A stretch of 64,000 bases of DNA from Streptomyces mashuensis (GTDB taxonomy: Bacteria > Actinomycetota > Actinomycetes > Streptomycetales > Streptomycetaceae), in contig NZ_BNBD01000019.1 of assembly GCF_014654785.1 (NCBI RefSeq), forward strand, positions 39,620 to 103,619, given 5' to 3'. Position 1 is the stretch's first letter; each line of letters starts with the position of its first letter. Positions 1 to 8,613 of this stretch are shown here, one piece after another. Position numbers and translations under genes: made by a program. The notes under the pieces were generated by a model. It searched no databases. It was not told where the DNA came from and was given only the letters and a program-made list of their open reading frames with translations.

Positions 1-562
1 AGACCTGGCCGGCGGTCCCCAGGTCCTTCACCAGCAGCTCGAACTCCAGGTCGGCCCGGAGCGGCACGCCGAAGCGCTCGTCGCCGTACGGGAAGGGGCT
101 CGTCCGGCCGGTGCGGCGGTAGCCGCGCCGCTCGTACCAGGCGATCAGCTCCTCGCGCTGCCGGATGACCGTCATGTGCATCTCGGGGGCGCCCCACTCG
201 CTCCGCGCCAGCCGCTCGGCCTGGGCCATGACGACCTTGCCCAGACCACCGCCCTGCGCGGCGGGGCGCACCGCGAACATGCCGAAGTAGGCGTGGTCGC
301 CGCGGTGCTCCACATGGCAGCACGCGACCGGCTCGCCGTCCTGCTCGACCACCAGGACGCGGCTGCCGGGGCGCTGCACGACCTCCAGGACCCCCTCGGC
401 GTCGGTGCGCTGCCCGTCCAGCAGGTCCGCCTCCGTCGTCCACCCGGCGCGGCTGGCGTCCCCGCGATAGGCCGACTCCACCAGCGAGACCAGGGCCGGC
501 ACGTCGGCGGGGGTGGCGGTCCGGAAGACGGGCGCGGTGGCGAGGCTGCCGGTGGTGCTCAT
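1..562 (-). CDS. GNAT family N-acetyltransferase (3' end outside window)
   Basis: Reading frame opens with ATG at 562 (MSTTGSLATAP) and is still open at base 1, so the C-terminus is missing. About 187 residues are visible. The GNAT acetyl-CoA site is recognisable: a beta4 strand (AYFGMFAVRP) is followed by AAQGGGLGKVVMAQAE, which matches the R/Q-x-x-G-x-G/A pyrophosphate loop, and a later WYERRGYRRTGR strand is typical of motif B. The family transfers an acetyl group from acetyl-CoA to an amine; the substrate cannot be told. The gene is divergent from the VOC gene at 686. Confidence 0.85.
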   Translation of the reverse strand, partial: MSTTGSLATAPVFRTATPADVPALVSLVESAYRGDASRAGWTTEADLLDGQRTDAEGVLEVVQRPGSRVLVVEQDGEPVACCHVEHRGDHAYFGMFAVRPAAQGGGLGKVVMAQAERLARSEWGAPEMHMTVIRQREELIAWYERRGYRRTGRTSPFPYGDERFGVPLRADLEFELLVKDLGTAGQV

Positions 563-673
563 GCGATGCGGGATCCTCTCGTGATCTCTCGTGCTGGCGC
601 GTGATGTCTCGTGACGCGGTGACTCGCGTGGTACGTACAAGCGCTCTTCGACCCTACTGGAGCAGCGGTTGCG

Positions 674-679
674 TACAGT
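674..679 (+). promoter_or_regulatory. -10 box (TACAGT) of probable leaderless VOC gene
   Basis: TACAGT lies 6 nt before the ATG at 686 and no Shine-Dalgarno sequence separates them, so transcription probably starts at the start codon. No convincing -35 was found. Confidence 0.5.
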
Positions 680-685
680 CGCGGC

Positions 686-1075
686 ATGCATGTACTGAGC
701 AGCCGATTCTTACTCCGGCCGACCGACCCCGAGCGGTCGCGCACCTTCTACGGCGAGACCCTCGGCCTCGCCGTCTACCGCGAGTTCGGCACCGGGCCCG
801 ACCGCGGTGTCGTCTACTTCCTCGGCGGCGGCTTCCTGGAGGTCTCCGGCCGTTCCGAGACCCCGCCCGCACCCGGCCTCCAGCTGTGGCTGCAGGTCGC
901 GGACGCCGCGGCGGCGCACGAGGAGCTCGTGGCCCGCGGCGCCGAGGTGCTCTCGCCCCCCGAGCGCATGCCGTGGGGCCTGATCGAGATGTGGATCGCC
1001 GACCCCGACGGCGTACGGATCGCCGTGGTCGAGGTGCCCGAGGACCACCCGATGCGGTACCGGCCCGGCATCTGA
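686..1075 (+). CDS. VOC (glyoxalase/bleomycin resistance-like) family protein
   Basis: 129 residues, one vicinal-oxygen-chelate module. The N-terminal strand (LSSRFLLRPTDPERSRTFY) and the closing strand (MWIADPDGVRIAVVEVP) have the family pattern, with the near-terminal E (VVEVPED) in the position of a metal ligand. Members include glyoxalases, dioxygenases and drug-binding proteins, so the substrate is open. The start is ATG 686, supported by the -10 box ending 6 nt upstream. It stands alone between a divergent acetyltransferase and a membrane protein gene. Confidence 0.85.
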   Translation: MHVLSSRFLLRPTDPERSRTFYGETLGLAVYREFGTGPDRGVVYFLGGGFLEVSGRSETPPAPGLQLWLQVADAAAAHEELVARGAEVLSPPERMPWGLIEMWIADPDGVRIAVVEVPEDHPMRYRPGI

Positions 1076-1253
1076 CCCCCGCTTCCCCGCCTCCACCCGA
1101 ACGAGTGACCCCTGGGTCGTGCGTCCGTGCTCCGGCGCAGCACCGGCGCACGGCCCGGGGACGGAATGCTCCCGCTGTGCGCCTGTGCGCTCCCGTGTGC
1201 GCGGGACCCGGTGGGCATGTACCGGTGGTGGGCGAGCGTCGGGGAGGTGTGCC

Positions 1254-1856
1254 GTGCACGGTCCGCCGCTGGTGGGTTGGCTGCTGGTCGTGCTCGGTGC
1301 CGCCACCGCGGCGTACTGCCTGGGCCGGGCGCGGGCCGGCGCGGCGGGGGAGCGCCGGGCCGCGCGCGGCGACGCGCTGATGGGCCTCGGCATGGCCGCG
1401 ATGGCCGTGCCCGTCACCGTCCTCGACCTGCGCCCCTGGGGCCTGGCGGCCCTCGCCGCCCTGTTCGGCGCGGCCGGGGTCCGTGCCCTGCTCCCGGACC
1501 GGGCCCGCACCGGCCGCCCCGAGGCCCACCACGTGCACCACGCCGTGGGCGCCTTCGCGATGGTCTACATGTCCCTCGCCATGGCCGCGCCGCCCGGCGA
1601 CGGCCCGGCCCACGCCCACACCGGGCACGAACCCGCCGGCACGCCCCTCCTCACCGGGCTGCTGCTGGTCTACTTCGCGGCCTACGTGGTGCGCACCGCC
1701 GCCGGCCTGGTGCCGGTGCCCGCCGGTGTGGTCGTCCCGGGTGACGCCCGGCCGGTCCTCGGCGGCGACGAACCCCTCGCCCTGCCGTCCGCGCTCACGA
1801 GCGCCTGCCGGCTGTCGATGGGCATCGGCATGCTGGCCATGCTGCTGACCATGTGA
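1254..1856 (+). CDS. DUF5134 integral membrane protein
   Basis: 200 residues from a GTG start at 1254, chosen because a GGGGAGG ribosome binding site lies 6 nt upstream; a longer in-frame start exists but adds non-membrane Arg/Pro-rich sequence. About five hydrophobic segments are visible (LVGWLLVVLGAATAAY at the N-terminus, LMGLGMAAMAVPV, a central Ala/Leu helix, LLTGLLLVYFAAYVV, and a C-terminal LSMGIGMLAMLLTM). A His-rich loop (HHVHHAVG, then HAHTGHE) could bind metal. The layout matches the DUF5134 family of actinobacteria, commonly found beside an M56 protease as here. Function unknown. Confidence 0.8.
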   Translation: MHGPPLVGWLLVVLGAATAAYCLGRARAGAAGERRAARGDALMGLGMAAMAVPVTVLDLRPWGLAALAALFGAAGVRALLPDRARTGRPEAHHVHHAVGAFAMVYMSLAMAAPPGDGPAHAHTGHEPAGTPLLTGLLLVYFAAYVVRTAAGLVPVPAGVVVPGDARPVLGGDEPLALPSALTSACRLSMGIGMLAMLLTM

Positions 1857-1946
1857 GGACCGCACGGTGCGAGCAGCGCGCCGACTGCCGTGTCGTGTCG
1901 GTCACTTCGCGCGTGCGGCCGCTGGTCGCCCGTACCGCTGCGCTCA

Positions 1947-1952
1947 TAGGCT
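1947..1952 (+). promoter_or_regulatory. -10 box (TAGGCT) of probable leaderless M56 gene
   Basis: TAGGCT ends 7 nt before ATG 1960 with no Shine-Dalgarno sequence in between. This supports ATG 1960 over the longer upstream frame. Confidence 0.5.
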
Positions 1953-1959
1953 GACCGCC

Positions 1960-2901
1960 ATGATGGTGTCGCTCGCCCTGCTGGTCCTCGGCGGACTGGT
2001 CGCGGCCATGGCGCCGCGCGTGCTGGCCCGTGCCCACTGGCCGGACCGCGAGCCCGTGCTGGCCCTGTGGGTGTGGCAGTGCGTCGTGGCGGGCGTGCTG
2101 CTGTGCTGCGCGCTGGCGATGGCGCTGAGCGCCGCCGCGGCCTGGCAGGCCGTGCGCGGCCACGTCTTCGCACCCGCCCCGCACGGCGTCGTCGAGGCGT
2201 ACGCCCTGTCCGGCCACGCGTCGTGGGCCGCGCCCCTGGCCGTGACGCTGGGCGCGGGCGCCGTGTGGACCGCGGCGATGCTCACCGGCGAGATCCGCGA
2301 GGCCCGCGCCCGGCGCCGGCGGCGCCGCGCGGAGCTGCTCGCGCGGGCCCCGCTGCTGCCGGGCGAGGAGCGCCACGGCGAACGGCTGGTCGTGCTGGAG
2401 GGCGACCGTCCCGAGGCGTGGCTGCTGCGCGCCGGGTCCGCGCCCCAGCTGGTCATCACCACGGCGGCGCTGCGCCGGCTGAAGGGCCCGCAGTTCGACG
2501 CCGTGCTGGCGCACGAGCAGGGCCACGCCCGCGCCCGCCACCACTGGCTGCTGCACTGCTCCTCGGCGCTGGCCCGGGGCTTCCCGCAGGTGCCGGTCTT
2601 CGCCGCCTTCCACGACGAGGTGCACCGCCTGGTCGAGCTGGCCGCCGACGACTCGGCCTCGCGCCGCTCCGGCCGGCTGGCGACGGCCCTGGCACTGGTG
2701 GAACTCAACGAGGACCGCGGCGTGTTCGGCCCCTGCCCGGCCCAGCTGTCGCAGGTGGCCGACCGGGTGCACCGCCTGCTGGCGCCCGCGCCCCGGCTGA
2801 CGGCCGCCCGCCGGCTGCGCCTGACGGCCGTCGCCGCGCTGGTGCCGGTGGTGCCCCTCCTCGTCACGTTCGTGCCGGGCCTGAGCGCGCTCGGCGGCTA
2901 G
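1960..2901 (+). CDS. M56 family (BlaR1-like) membrane metallopeptidase
   Basis: 313 residues. Two N-terminal membrane segments (SLALLVLGGLVAAMAP and a Val/Leu/Ala helix near residues 40-60) are followed by a third, then a cytoplasmic zinc protease domain with the HExxH motif written as LAHEQGHARARHH, and a final C-terminal membrane helix. M56 proteases such as BlaR1/MecR1 cleave a cognate repressor in response to a signal. No BlaI/MecI-type repressor gene is next to it here; the partner is the DUF5134 membrane protein just upstream, 103 bp away. Substrate unknown. Start chosen from the leaderless -10 spacing. Confidence 0.88.
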   Translation: MMVSLALLVLGGLVAAMAPRVLARAHWPDREPVLALWVWQCVVAGVLLCCALAMALSAAAAWQAVRGHVFAPAPHGVVEAYALSGHASWAAPLAVTLGAGAVWTAAMLTGEIREARARRRRRRAELLARAPLLPGEERHGERLVVLEGDRPEAWLLRAGSAPQLVITTAALRRLKGPQFDAVLAHEQGHARARHHWLLHCSSALARGFPQVPVFAAFHDEVHRLVELAADDSASRRSGRLATALALVELNEDRGVFGPCPAQLSQVADRVHRLLAPAPRLTAARRLRLTAVAALVPVVPLLVTFVPGLSALGG

Positions 2902-3012
2902 CCGGCGGGGCAGCCGGCCCGTGCCGTACGGCCGTTCGCCCGTACGGGTGAGGCGCGGTGGTGGTGGGGGCGCCTGCTGGAAGGGATAGCGGGAGACGAC
3001 GAGAGGACGCCC

Positions 3013-3225
3013 ATGCAGACCGACCCCGTGACACGCTTCCTCCACGCCCTGCCCCCGGAGAGCCGGCACGACGTCGAACAGCTGCCGCGCGATCAGCAGG
3101 AGCGCCTGGCCGACGCGTGGGAGGAGTACCTGCGCAACGACACCGACCTGATGTCGCTGAGCGAGCTGGACCCGGCGAAGGCGGAGCACGAGGCGGCCGA
3201 ACACGTGGTGAAGAACTACTTCTGA
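3013..3225 (+). CDS. small acidic hypothetical protein
   Basis: 70 residues, rich in Glu/Asp and Leu, mostly predicted helix by eye (RFLHALPPESRHDVEQLP, WEEYLRNDTDLMSLSEL), no signal peptide or membrane segment. A ribosome binding site (GAGAGGA, about 3002-3008) precedes ATG 3013. I do not recognise a family. It stands between the M56 protease and the promoter of the aldolase gene. Confidence 0.6.
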   Translation: MQTDPVTRFLHALPPESRHDVEQLPRDQQERLADAWEEYLRNDTDLMSLSELDPAKAEHEAAEHVVKNYF

Positions 3226-3273
3226 ACCGCAGCCGGGCGGCCGCCGCCCGTACGAGTGCGACCCGGCGGGGTG

Positions 3274-3303
3274 TTGACCCCCTTGTCCGCCACTGGCTAA
3301 CTT
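3274..3303 (+). promoter_or_regulatory. sigma70/HrdB-type promoter of the aldolase gene
   Basis: TTGACC at 3274-3279 and TAACTT at 3298-3303 with an 18-bp spacer make a good housekeeping promoter, about 65 bp upstream of ATG 3376. Confidence 0.6.
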
Positions 3304-3310
3304 CGCCGCA

Positions 3311-3352
3311 CGGAAGGCCGCTTCACGAAGGGCCGCTTCCGTGCAGCGGAAG
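3311..3352 (+). promoter_or_regulatory. operator-like cluster of GAAG/CTTC repeats
   Basis: Just after the -10 box the DNA reads as alternating half-sites: CGGAAG (3311-3316), CTTC (3321-3324), GAAG (3327-3330), CTTCCG (3336-3341) and CGGAAG (3347-3352). The last two form a perfect 6-bp inverted repeat with a 5-nt spacer. The position at the expected transcription start suggests a repressor site; the regulator is not known from this window. Confidence 0.45.
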
Positions 3353-3375
3353 AGCCGCGAGGGCAAGGGGGCGCG

Positions 3376-4650
3376 ATGGCGGGACGGCGGACGGTTTCCA
3401 CGACCTTCACCCCGGCGGTGCACCGCCGCGTCGGCACGCTGCTGGCCGGCGTCGACGCCGAACTGGCCCGCCGCTACCCCGGCGACCCGGGCACCCGGCA
3501 GCCGGTGCACACCGTCTACGTGCCCGCCGACGCCTTCGGCGCGGGCACGGTACGGGCCTGGGGCGAGGAGGCGCTCGCCGCCCTCGACGAGCACGCCCCC
3601 ACGGCCGCCGCCTTCGCCGCCGTCCTCGGCCTGCCGGACGCCCTGGCCGGCCCCGTGTACGAACGGGTGCGGGCCAAGCTGGAGCGGGAGCCCGTGGAGG
3701 ACCTGCGGGTCGACTTCGAGGACGGCTACGGCGTGCGGCCCGACGCCGAGGAGGACGCCGACGCGGCCCGCGTGGCCGCGCTGCTGGCCGCGCCGGGGGA
3801 GGAGAAGCAGGCCCCGGCCGGCGTGGGCGTCCGCGTCAAATGCCTGGAGGCCGCCGTCCGGGACCGCGGCATCCGCACCCTGGACATCGTTCTCACCGGC
3901 CTGCTGGCGGCGGGCGGCCTGCCGCCCGGCTTCGTGCTCACCCTGCCGAAGGTGACGTACCGGCAGCAGGTCACGGCCCTCGTGCGGCTGCTGGAGGAGT
4001 TCGAGCGGGCGCACGGGGCCGCCGCGGGCCGCATCGGCTTCGAGATACAGATCGAGACGACCCAGGCCATCCTGGGCGCGGACGGCCGCGCCACCGTCGC
4101 CCGGCTCGTGGAGGCGGGCGAGGGGCGCGTGACCGGGCTGCACTACGGCACGTTCGACTACAGCGCCGCGTGCGGCATCGACGCCGCCCACCAGGCGCCG
4201 GACCACCCGGTGGCCGACCACGCCAAGGCCGTCATGCAGGTCGCGGCGGCGGGCACGGGCGTCCGGCTGTCGGACGGCTCGACCAACGTGCTGCCCGTGG
4301 GCGGCACCGAGCAGGTGCACGACGCGTGGCGCCTGCACCACCGCCTCGTCCGCCGCTCCCTGGCCCGCGGCTACCACCAGGGCTGGGACATGCACCCGGC
4401 GCACCTCCCGACCCGGTACGCGGCCGTGTACGCCTTCCACCGCGAGGGCCTGGAGCGCGCCGCGGCCCGCCTGCGCGCGTACGTGGCCCGCTCGGCAGCG
4501 GGCAACGTCATGGACGAGCCCGCGACGGCCCGCGCCCTCGCCACGCACCTGCTGCGCGGCCTGGACTGCGGCGCCACGGACCCCGGCGAGGTCACCGCCC
4601 TGACGGGCCTGGGCCGCGACGACCTGTCCCGCCTCGCAGGACGCGGCTGA
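3376..4650 (+). CDS. CitE/HpcH-like aldolase family protein (DUF6986)
   Basis: 424 residues. The sequence has the TIM-barrel features of the HpcH/HpaI-CitE-malate synthase group: DLRVDFEDGYG (metal-binding acidic strand) near residue 117, FVLTLPKV, a GFEIQIETTQAI strand carrying the conserved Glu, and a C-terminal GWDMHPAH. These enzymes make or break C-C bonds next to a carboxylate using an enolate and a divalent metal. The exact substrate is not shown. A purine-rich site (AAGGGGGCGCG) precedes ATG 3376. Expression is likely controlled through the promoter and repeat cluster at 3274-3352. Confidence 0.8.
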   Translation: MAGRRTVSTTFTPAVHRRVGTLLAGVDAELARRYPGDPGTRQPVHTVYVPADAFGAGTVRAWGEEALAALDEHAPTAAAFAAVLGLPDALAGPVYERVRAKLEREPVEDLRVDFEDGYGVRPDAEEDADAARVAALLAAPGEEKQAPAGVGVRVKCLEAAVRDRGIRTLDIVLTGLLAAGGLPPGFVLTLPKVTYRQQVTALVRLLEEFERAHGAAAGRIGFEIQIETTQAILGADGRATVARLVEAGEGRVTGLHYGTFDYSAACGIDAAHQAPDHPVADHAKAVMQVAAAGTGVRLSDGSTNVLPVGGTEQVHDAWRLHHRLVRRSLARGYHQGWDMHPAHLPTRYAAVYAFHREGLERAAARLRAYVARSAAGNVMDEPATARALATHLLRGLDCGATDPGEVTALTGLGRDDLSRLAGRG

Positions 4651-4680
4651 CGGCCCGCGCCCCGCCTGCGGCCACGGCGC

Positions 4681-5910
4681 TCAGCCCCGGTCCAGCGCCC
4701 CCAGCGCACGCCGCGCCACGGGGTGCGTCCGCACGATCTCCGCCAGCGTCGTCGAACCGCGGGTGATGCGGGCGAACGCCCGCCACGCCGGGCCGAAGCC
4801 CGTCACGGCGGCGTGCACGAGACCGGGCCGGCGCTCGAACACCGTCAGCATCCGGCGGCCCACGCCCATCTCCATGCCCAGCCCCGCCTTGATGGCGAAG
4901 GTGTAGTTGAGGGCCTGCCGGCGCGCGTCCACCGCGTCCGCCGCCTCGGCGATGCGCACCGCCCACTCGCCCGCCAGACGGCCCGAGCGCAGCGCGAAGG
5001 AGATGCCCTCGCGCGTCCACGGCTCCAGCAGACCGGCCGCGTCGCCGCAGACCAGGACGCGGCCGCGGGAGAGCGGCGAGTCGTCCGAGCGGCAGCGCGT
5101 CAGATGGCCCGAGGAGATGCTCGGCTCGAAACCCGCCAGCCCCAGCCGGGCGATGAAGTCGTCCAGGTAGCGCTTGGTGGCCGCACCCTCGCCCCGCGCC
5201 GAGATCACGCCGACGGTGAGGGTGTCGCCCTTGGGGAAGACCCAGCCGTAGCTGCCCGGCAGCGGCCCCCAGTCGATCTGCACCCGGCCCGCCCAGTCCT
5301 CGGCGACCGACGGCGGCACCGGGATCTCGGCCTCCAGGCCCAGGTCGACCTGCTCCAGCTGCACGCCCACGTGCGCGCCGATGCGCCCCGCGCTGCCGTC
5401 CGCGCCCACCACCGCGCGGGCCAGCACCGTGCTGCCGTCGCCCAGCACGAGCGCCACCGTGCGCCGGTCGGGCACGGCCGGGCCGTGCTGCTCGACGCGC
5501 GAGACGGTGACGCCGGTGCGCAGCTCGGCCCCGGCCTCCTGCGCCGCGCGCACCAGGGCCTCGTCGAACTCCGGCCGGTTCACCAGGCCGAACAGCATCT
5601 TCTTCGAGCGCCGGGTCCGGGTCAGACGGCCGTCGAGGGAGAAGGTGACGGCATGCACCCGGTCGCGCAGCGGCAGCCGGAACCCCGGCGGCAGGGCGTC
5701 GCGGGACGGGCCGATGATGCCCCCGCCGCAGGTCTTGTAGCGCGGCAGCTCCGCCTTCTCCAGCAGCAGCACCCGGCGGCCCGTGGCGGCCGCGGCACGT
5801 GCCGCCGACGCTCCGGCGGGCCCGGCGCCCACCACCACGACGTCCCACACCGGCTCGCCCTCGAAGGATGCGTCCCCGCCCGTCGCCCGCGCTGCGTTGT
5901 CGCTGCTCAC
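4681..5910 (-). CDS. geranylgeranyl reductase family FAD-dependent oxidoreductase
   Basis: 409 residues from GTG 5910, with GGGGAG about 11 nt upstream. An N-terminal FAD dinucleotide fold (DVVVVGAGPAGASAARAAA, residues about 21-39) is followed by the family signature around YKTCGGGIIGPS, and later by GDAAGLLEPWTREGISFAL, the second FAD contact. This group reduces isoprenoid double bonds (archaeal/plant geranylgeranyl reductase) or acts as a quinone-linked oxidoreductase. Its lone position, divergent from a peptidase, does not reveal the substrate. Confidence 0.85.
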   Translation of the reverse strand: MSSDNAARATGGDASFEGEPVWDVVVVGAGPAGASAARAAAATGRRVLLLEKAELPRYKTCGGGIIGPSRDALPPGFRLPLRDRVHAVTFSLDGRLTRTRRSKKMLFGLVNRPEFDEALVRAAQEAGAELRTGVTVSRVEQHGPAVPDRRTVALVLGDGSTVLARAVVGADGSAGRIGAHVGVQLEQVDLGLEAEIPVPPSVAEDWAGRVQIDWGPLPGSYGWVFPKGDTLTVGVISARGEGAATKRYLDDFIARLGLAGFEPSISSGHLTRCRSDDSPLSRGRVLVCGDAAGLLEPWTREGISFALRSGRLAGEWAVRIAEAADAVDARRQALNYTFAIKAGLGMEMGVGRRMLTVFERRPGLVHAAVTGFGPAWRAFARITRGSTTLAEIVRTHPVARRALGALDRG

Positions 5911-5939
5911 CTGTGCTTCTACTCCCCATCGGCCACCGG

Positions 5940-5960
5940 CTGCGTACGCAGCGCATCCTA
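5940..5960 (-). promoter_or_regulatory. -10 box with adjacent palindrome upstream of the reductase gene
   Basis: On the minus strand TAGGAT (5960-5955) could be a -10 box, and the perfect 12-bp palindrome CTGCGTACGCAG (5940-5951) falls at the expected start site. No clear -35 was seen, so this is tentative. Confidence 0.3.
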
Positions 5961-6120
5961 GGCCGTGCCCTCCGCCCCCCCGCCCGCGGGCCCGGCCGCC
6001 GGAGGCCCTGATACGGGGCATGGGAGGATCGGATCCGATATCGCCCGTACGTGCGGATGCGCTCCGGCCCCGCCCGCGTACGCGCACCCGACCGACGCCG
6101 CGCCTCCGAGGAGCCGTTCC

Positions 6121-7512
6121 ATGGACACGTCCCCGACCCCCCTGCCCGACCCGGCCGAGCTCGCGACCACCGTCGCCGCGCTCCAGGGCCGCGCCCGGAC
6201 CGAGCTGGCCGAGCTCGTCGCGTTCGAGTCGGTCGCGCTCGCGGACGAGGAGCGGTTCCCGCGCAGCGAGTGCGAGGGCGCCGCCCGCTGGGTCGCCGAC
6301 GCGCTGCGCGCCGAGGGCTTCCAGGACGTGGCCCTGCTCGACACCCCCGACGGCACCCAGTCGGTGTACGGCTACCTGCCCGGCCCCGAGGGCGCCCCCA
6401 CCGTGCTGCTGTACGCGCACTACGACGTGCAGCCGCCGCTCGACGAGGACGCCTGGGTCTCCCCGCCGTTCGAGCTGACCGAGCGCGACGGCCGCTGGTA
6501 CGGGCGCGGCGCCGCCGACTGCAAGGGCGGCGTGATCATGCACCTGACGGCGCTGCGCGCGCTGAAGCAGCACGGCGGCGTGCCCGTCAACGTCAAGGTG
6601 ATCGTCGAGGGCTCGGAGGAGCAGGGCACCGGCGGCCTCCAGCGGTACGCCGAGGCGCACCCCGAGCTGCTGACCGCCGACGCCATCGTCATCGGCGACG
6701 CGGGCAACTTCCGGCTCGGCCTGCCGACCGTCACCGCGACGCTGCGCGGCATGTCGCTGTTGCGGGTCGAGGTCGAGACGCTGGGCGGCAACCTCCACTC
6801 CGGCATGTTCGGCGGCGCGGCCCCCGACGCGCTGGCGGCGCTCATCCGCATGCTGGACTCGCTGCGCGCCGAGGACGGCTCGACCACGATCGAGGGCCTG
6901 GACGCGGACGGCGTCTGGGAGGGCCTCCAGTACCCCGAGGAGGACTTCCGCGAGGACGCCAAGGTCCTCGACGGCGTGTCCCTGACCGGCTCGGGCACGG
7001 TCGCCGACCGGCTGTGGGCGCGCCCCTCGGTGTCCGTCATCGGCATCGACTGCCCGTCGGTGGCCGCCGCCACCCCGTCGGTGCAGGCGCGCGCGGGCGC
7101 GCTGATCAGCCTCCGCGTGCCGCCGGGCATGGACGCCGTGAAGGCCAACGAGCTGCTGACCGCGCACCTGGAGAAGGCCGCCCCCTGGGGCGCCCGGGTC
7201 GTGACGCGGCAGGTCGGCATGGGCCAGCCCTTCCAGGCCGACACCGCGAGCCCCGCGTACGCCTCCATGGCCGAGGCCATGGCCGTGGCCTACCCCGGCC
7301 AGGAGATGCAGACCGCGGGCATGGGCGGCTCGATCCCGCTGTGCAACGCCCTCACCTCGCTCTACCCGGAGGCCGAGATCCTGCTCATCGGCCTGAGCGA
7401 GCCGGAGGCGCAGATCCACGCGGTCAACGAGAGCGTCTCGCCCGAGGAGCTGGAGCGCCTGTCGCTGGCCGAGGCGCTGTTCCTCGTCAACTACGCGCGC
7501 AGCAAGCACTGA
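6121..7512 (+). CDS. M20 family dipeptidase / metallopeptidase
   Basis: 463 residues. ATG 6121 is preceded by GAGGAG at 6108-6113. M20 zinc-site motifs are intact: YAHYDVQPP (His and Asp), GRGAADCKGG (bridging Asp), GSEEQGTGG (catalytic and metal Glu pair) and a C-terminal AQIHAVNE with the last His. A lid/dimerisation domain lies between them (GGNLHSGMFGG). The family removes amino acids from dipeptides or short peptides in the cytoplasm; exact substrate not evident. Followed by a strong hairpin terminator. Confidence 0.92.
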   Translation: MDTSPTPLPDPAELATTVAALQGRARTELAELVAFESVALADEERFPRSECEGAARWVADALRAEGFQDVALLDTPDGTQSVYGYLPGPEGAPTVLLYAHYDVQPPLDEDAWVSPPFELTERDGRWYGRGAADCKGGVIMHLTALRALKQHGGVPVNVKVIVEGSEEQGTGGLQRYAEAHPELLTADAIVIGDAGNFRLGLPTVTATLRGMSLLRVEVETLGGNLHSGMFGGAAPDALAALIRMLDSLRAEDGSTTIEGLDADGVWEGLQYPEEDFREDAKVLDGVSLTGSGTVADRLWARPSVSVIGIDCPSVAAATPSVQARAGALISLRVPPGMDAVKANELLTAHLEKAAPWGARVVTRQVGMGQPFQADTASPAYASMAEAMAVAYPGQEMQTAGMGGSIPLCNALTSLYPEAEILLIGLSEPEAQIHAVNESVSPEELERLSLAEALFLVNYARSKH

Positions 7513-7520
7513 CGCGTCCG

Positions 7521-7556
7521 GTGGCCGCCGCCGGGGGCACCCCCGGCGGCGGCCAC
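7521..7556. terminator. bidirectional hairpin terminator
   Basis: A perfect 17-bp inverted repeat (7521-7537 and 7540-7556) with a 2-nt loop lies between the convergent peptidase and NUDIX genes. There is no U-tract, as is common in Streptomyces terminators. Confidence 0.75.
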
Positions 7557-7572
7557 CGTCAGGGCGTCCCGG

Positions 7573-8613
7573 TCAGCCGACCGGGACACCGGCCTCCAGG
7601 TTGAGGGGGCGGCCGCGTTCGCGGGCGCGCAGCGCCCAGCGGAGCCGGCTCAGGCGGACCGGCGGCAGCATCGTGCCGGCCTCCTCCTCGGTGACGAAGC
7701 GCCAGCCGCGCAGCTCGGAGCCGGGCAGCAGCAGCTTCCGGGCGTCGGCGCCGGGCAGCACCCCGCCGTCGAAGAGGAACCGCAGGCCGCCGAAGCCGGG
7801 GGGCCGGGGCGGCTCCCAGTCGACGACCAGCAGCCGGGGCACGTCGGCCAGTTCGATGCCGATCTCCTCGGCGACCTCGCGCATGCCGGCCCGCGCCGGG
7901 GGCTCGCCCGGCTCGACCACGCCGCCGGGGAACTCCCAGCCCGGCTTGTACGTGGGGTCGACCAGCAGGACGCGGTCGTGCTCGTCGAAGAGCAGCACGC
8001 CCGCGGCGAGGGTCTCGGCCCGGGGCTCGGGGGTCTGCACGATCGGGCAGAACCCGGCCGTGCCGTCCCGTACCGCCGCGGCGACCCGCTCGGCCACCTG
8101 GCGGGGCGTCAGCCCGCCGGTGTCCAGGGCCAGCGCGTCCTCGCGCAGCCAGCCCCCCAGGGCCTCCCGGTACGCGTCGAGGTGCTCGCGCGACCACTGC
8201 CGCACCCGTTCGCTGCCCACGGGGTCGTCCGGGAACTCCACCCGCTGTTCGATCCGTTCCCGCAGGATCGTTTCGTCCGCGGTGAGCACCACGTGCCGCA
8301 CCGGTATCCGGCGCGAGGCGAGCGCCCCGAAGATCTCGTCCCGGTACTCCTGCCGCAGCAGGGTCATCGGGACGATCAGCACCCCGCCCAGCTCCGCCAG
8401 GAGCGCGGCCGCCGTATCGGCCACCATCCGCCGCCAGACGGGCAGGTCCTGGTAGTCGCCGACGCCGGCGAATCTCTCCGGCGGCAGCAGGTGCCGCAAC
8501 GCCGCTCCGGTCACCTCGGGGTCGTAGAGGGTGCTGCCCGGGACGAGCCGGGTGAGCTCCCTCGCCGTGCTGGTCTTTCCCCCACTGAACGCGCCGTTCA
8601 GCCAGACGATCAC
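7573..8613 (-). CDS. fusion protein: P-loop kinase-like domain plus NUDIX hydrolase
   Basis: 346 residues from GTG 8613 with AGGGGG upstream. Residues about 1-185 are an AAA/kinase-like P-loop domain (LNGAFSGGKTST Walker A near residue 7; a Q-R-V-E-F-P region typical of nucleoside/shikimate kinase-like folds). Residues about 195-346 are a NUDIX domain with a complete Nudix box, G-x5-E-x7-REUxEExGU, read as GVVEPGEPPARAGMREVAEEIG. The kinase-like half may phosphorylate a small molecule or sense nucleotide; the NUDIX half hydrolyses nucleoside-diphosphate-linked compounds. Substrates are not known. Confidence 0.85.
   Translation of the reverse strand: MIVWLNGAFSGGKTSTARELTRLVPGSTLYDPEVTGAALRHLLPPERFAGVGDYQDLPVWRRMVADTAAALLAELGGVLIVPMTLLRQEYRDEIFGALASRRIPVRHVVLTADETILRERIEQRVEFPDDPVGSERVRQWSREHLDAYREALGGWLREDALALDTGGLTPRQVAERVAAAVRDGTAGFCPIVQTPEPRAETLAAGVLLFDEHDRVLLVDPTYKPGWEFPGGVVEPGEPPARAGMREVAEEIGIELADVPRLLVVDWEPPRPPGFGGLRFLFDGGVLPGADARKLLLPGSELRGWRFVTEEEAGTMLPPVRLSRLRWALRARERGRPLNLEAGVPVG

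Noticed and set aside
1795..4548. 917-codon minus-strand open frame across four genes
   Set aside because: Antisense to the M56, small-protein and aldolase genes; no domain or codon bias supports it.
4681..7509. 942-codon open frame on the minus strand through the M20 peptidase
   Set aside because: Only the part below 5910 is a real protein (FAD reductase); the rest is antisense to the well-supported peptidase and has random-looking His/Arg/Gly-rich sequence, a common high-GC artefact.
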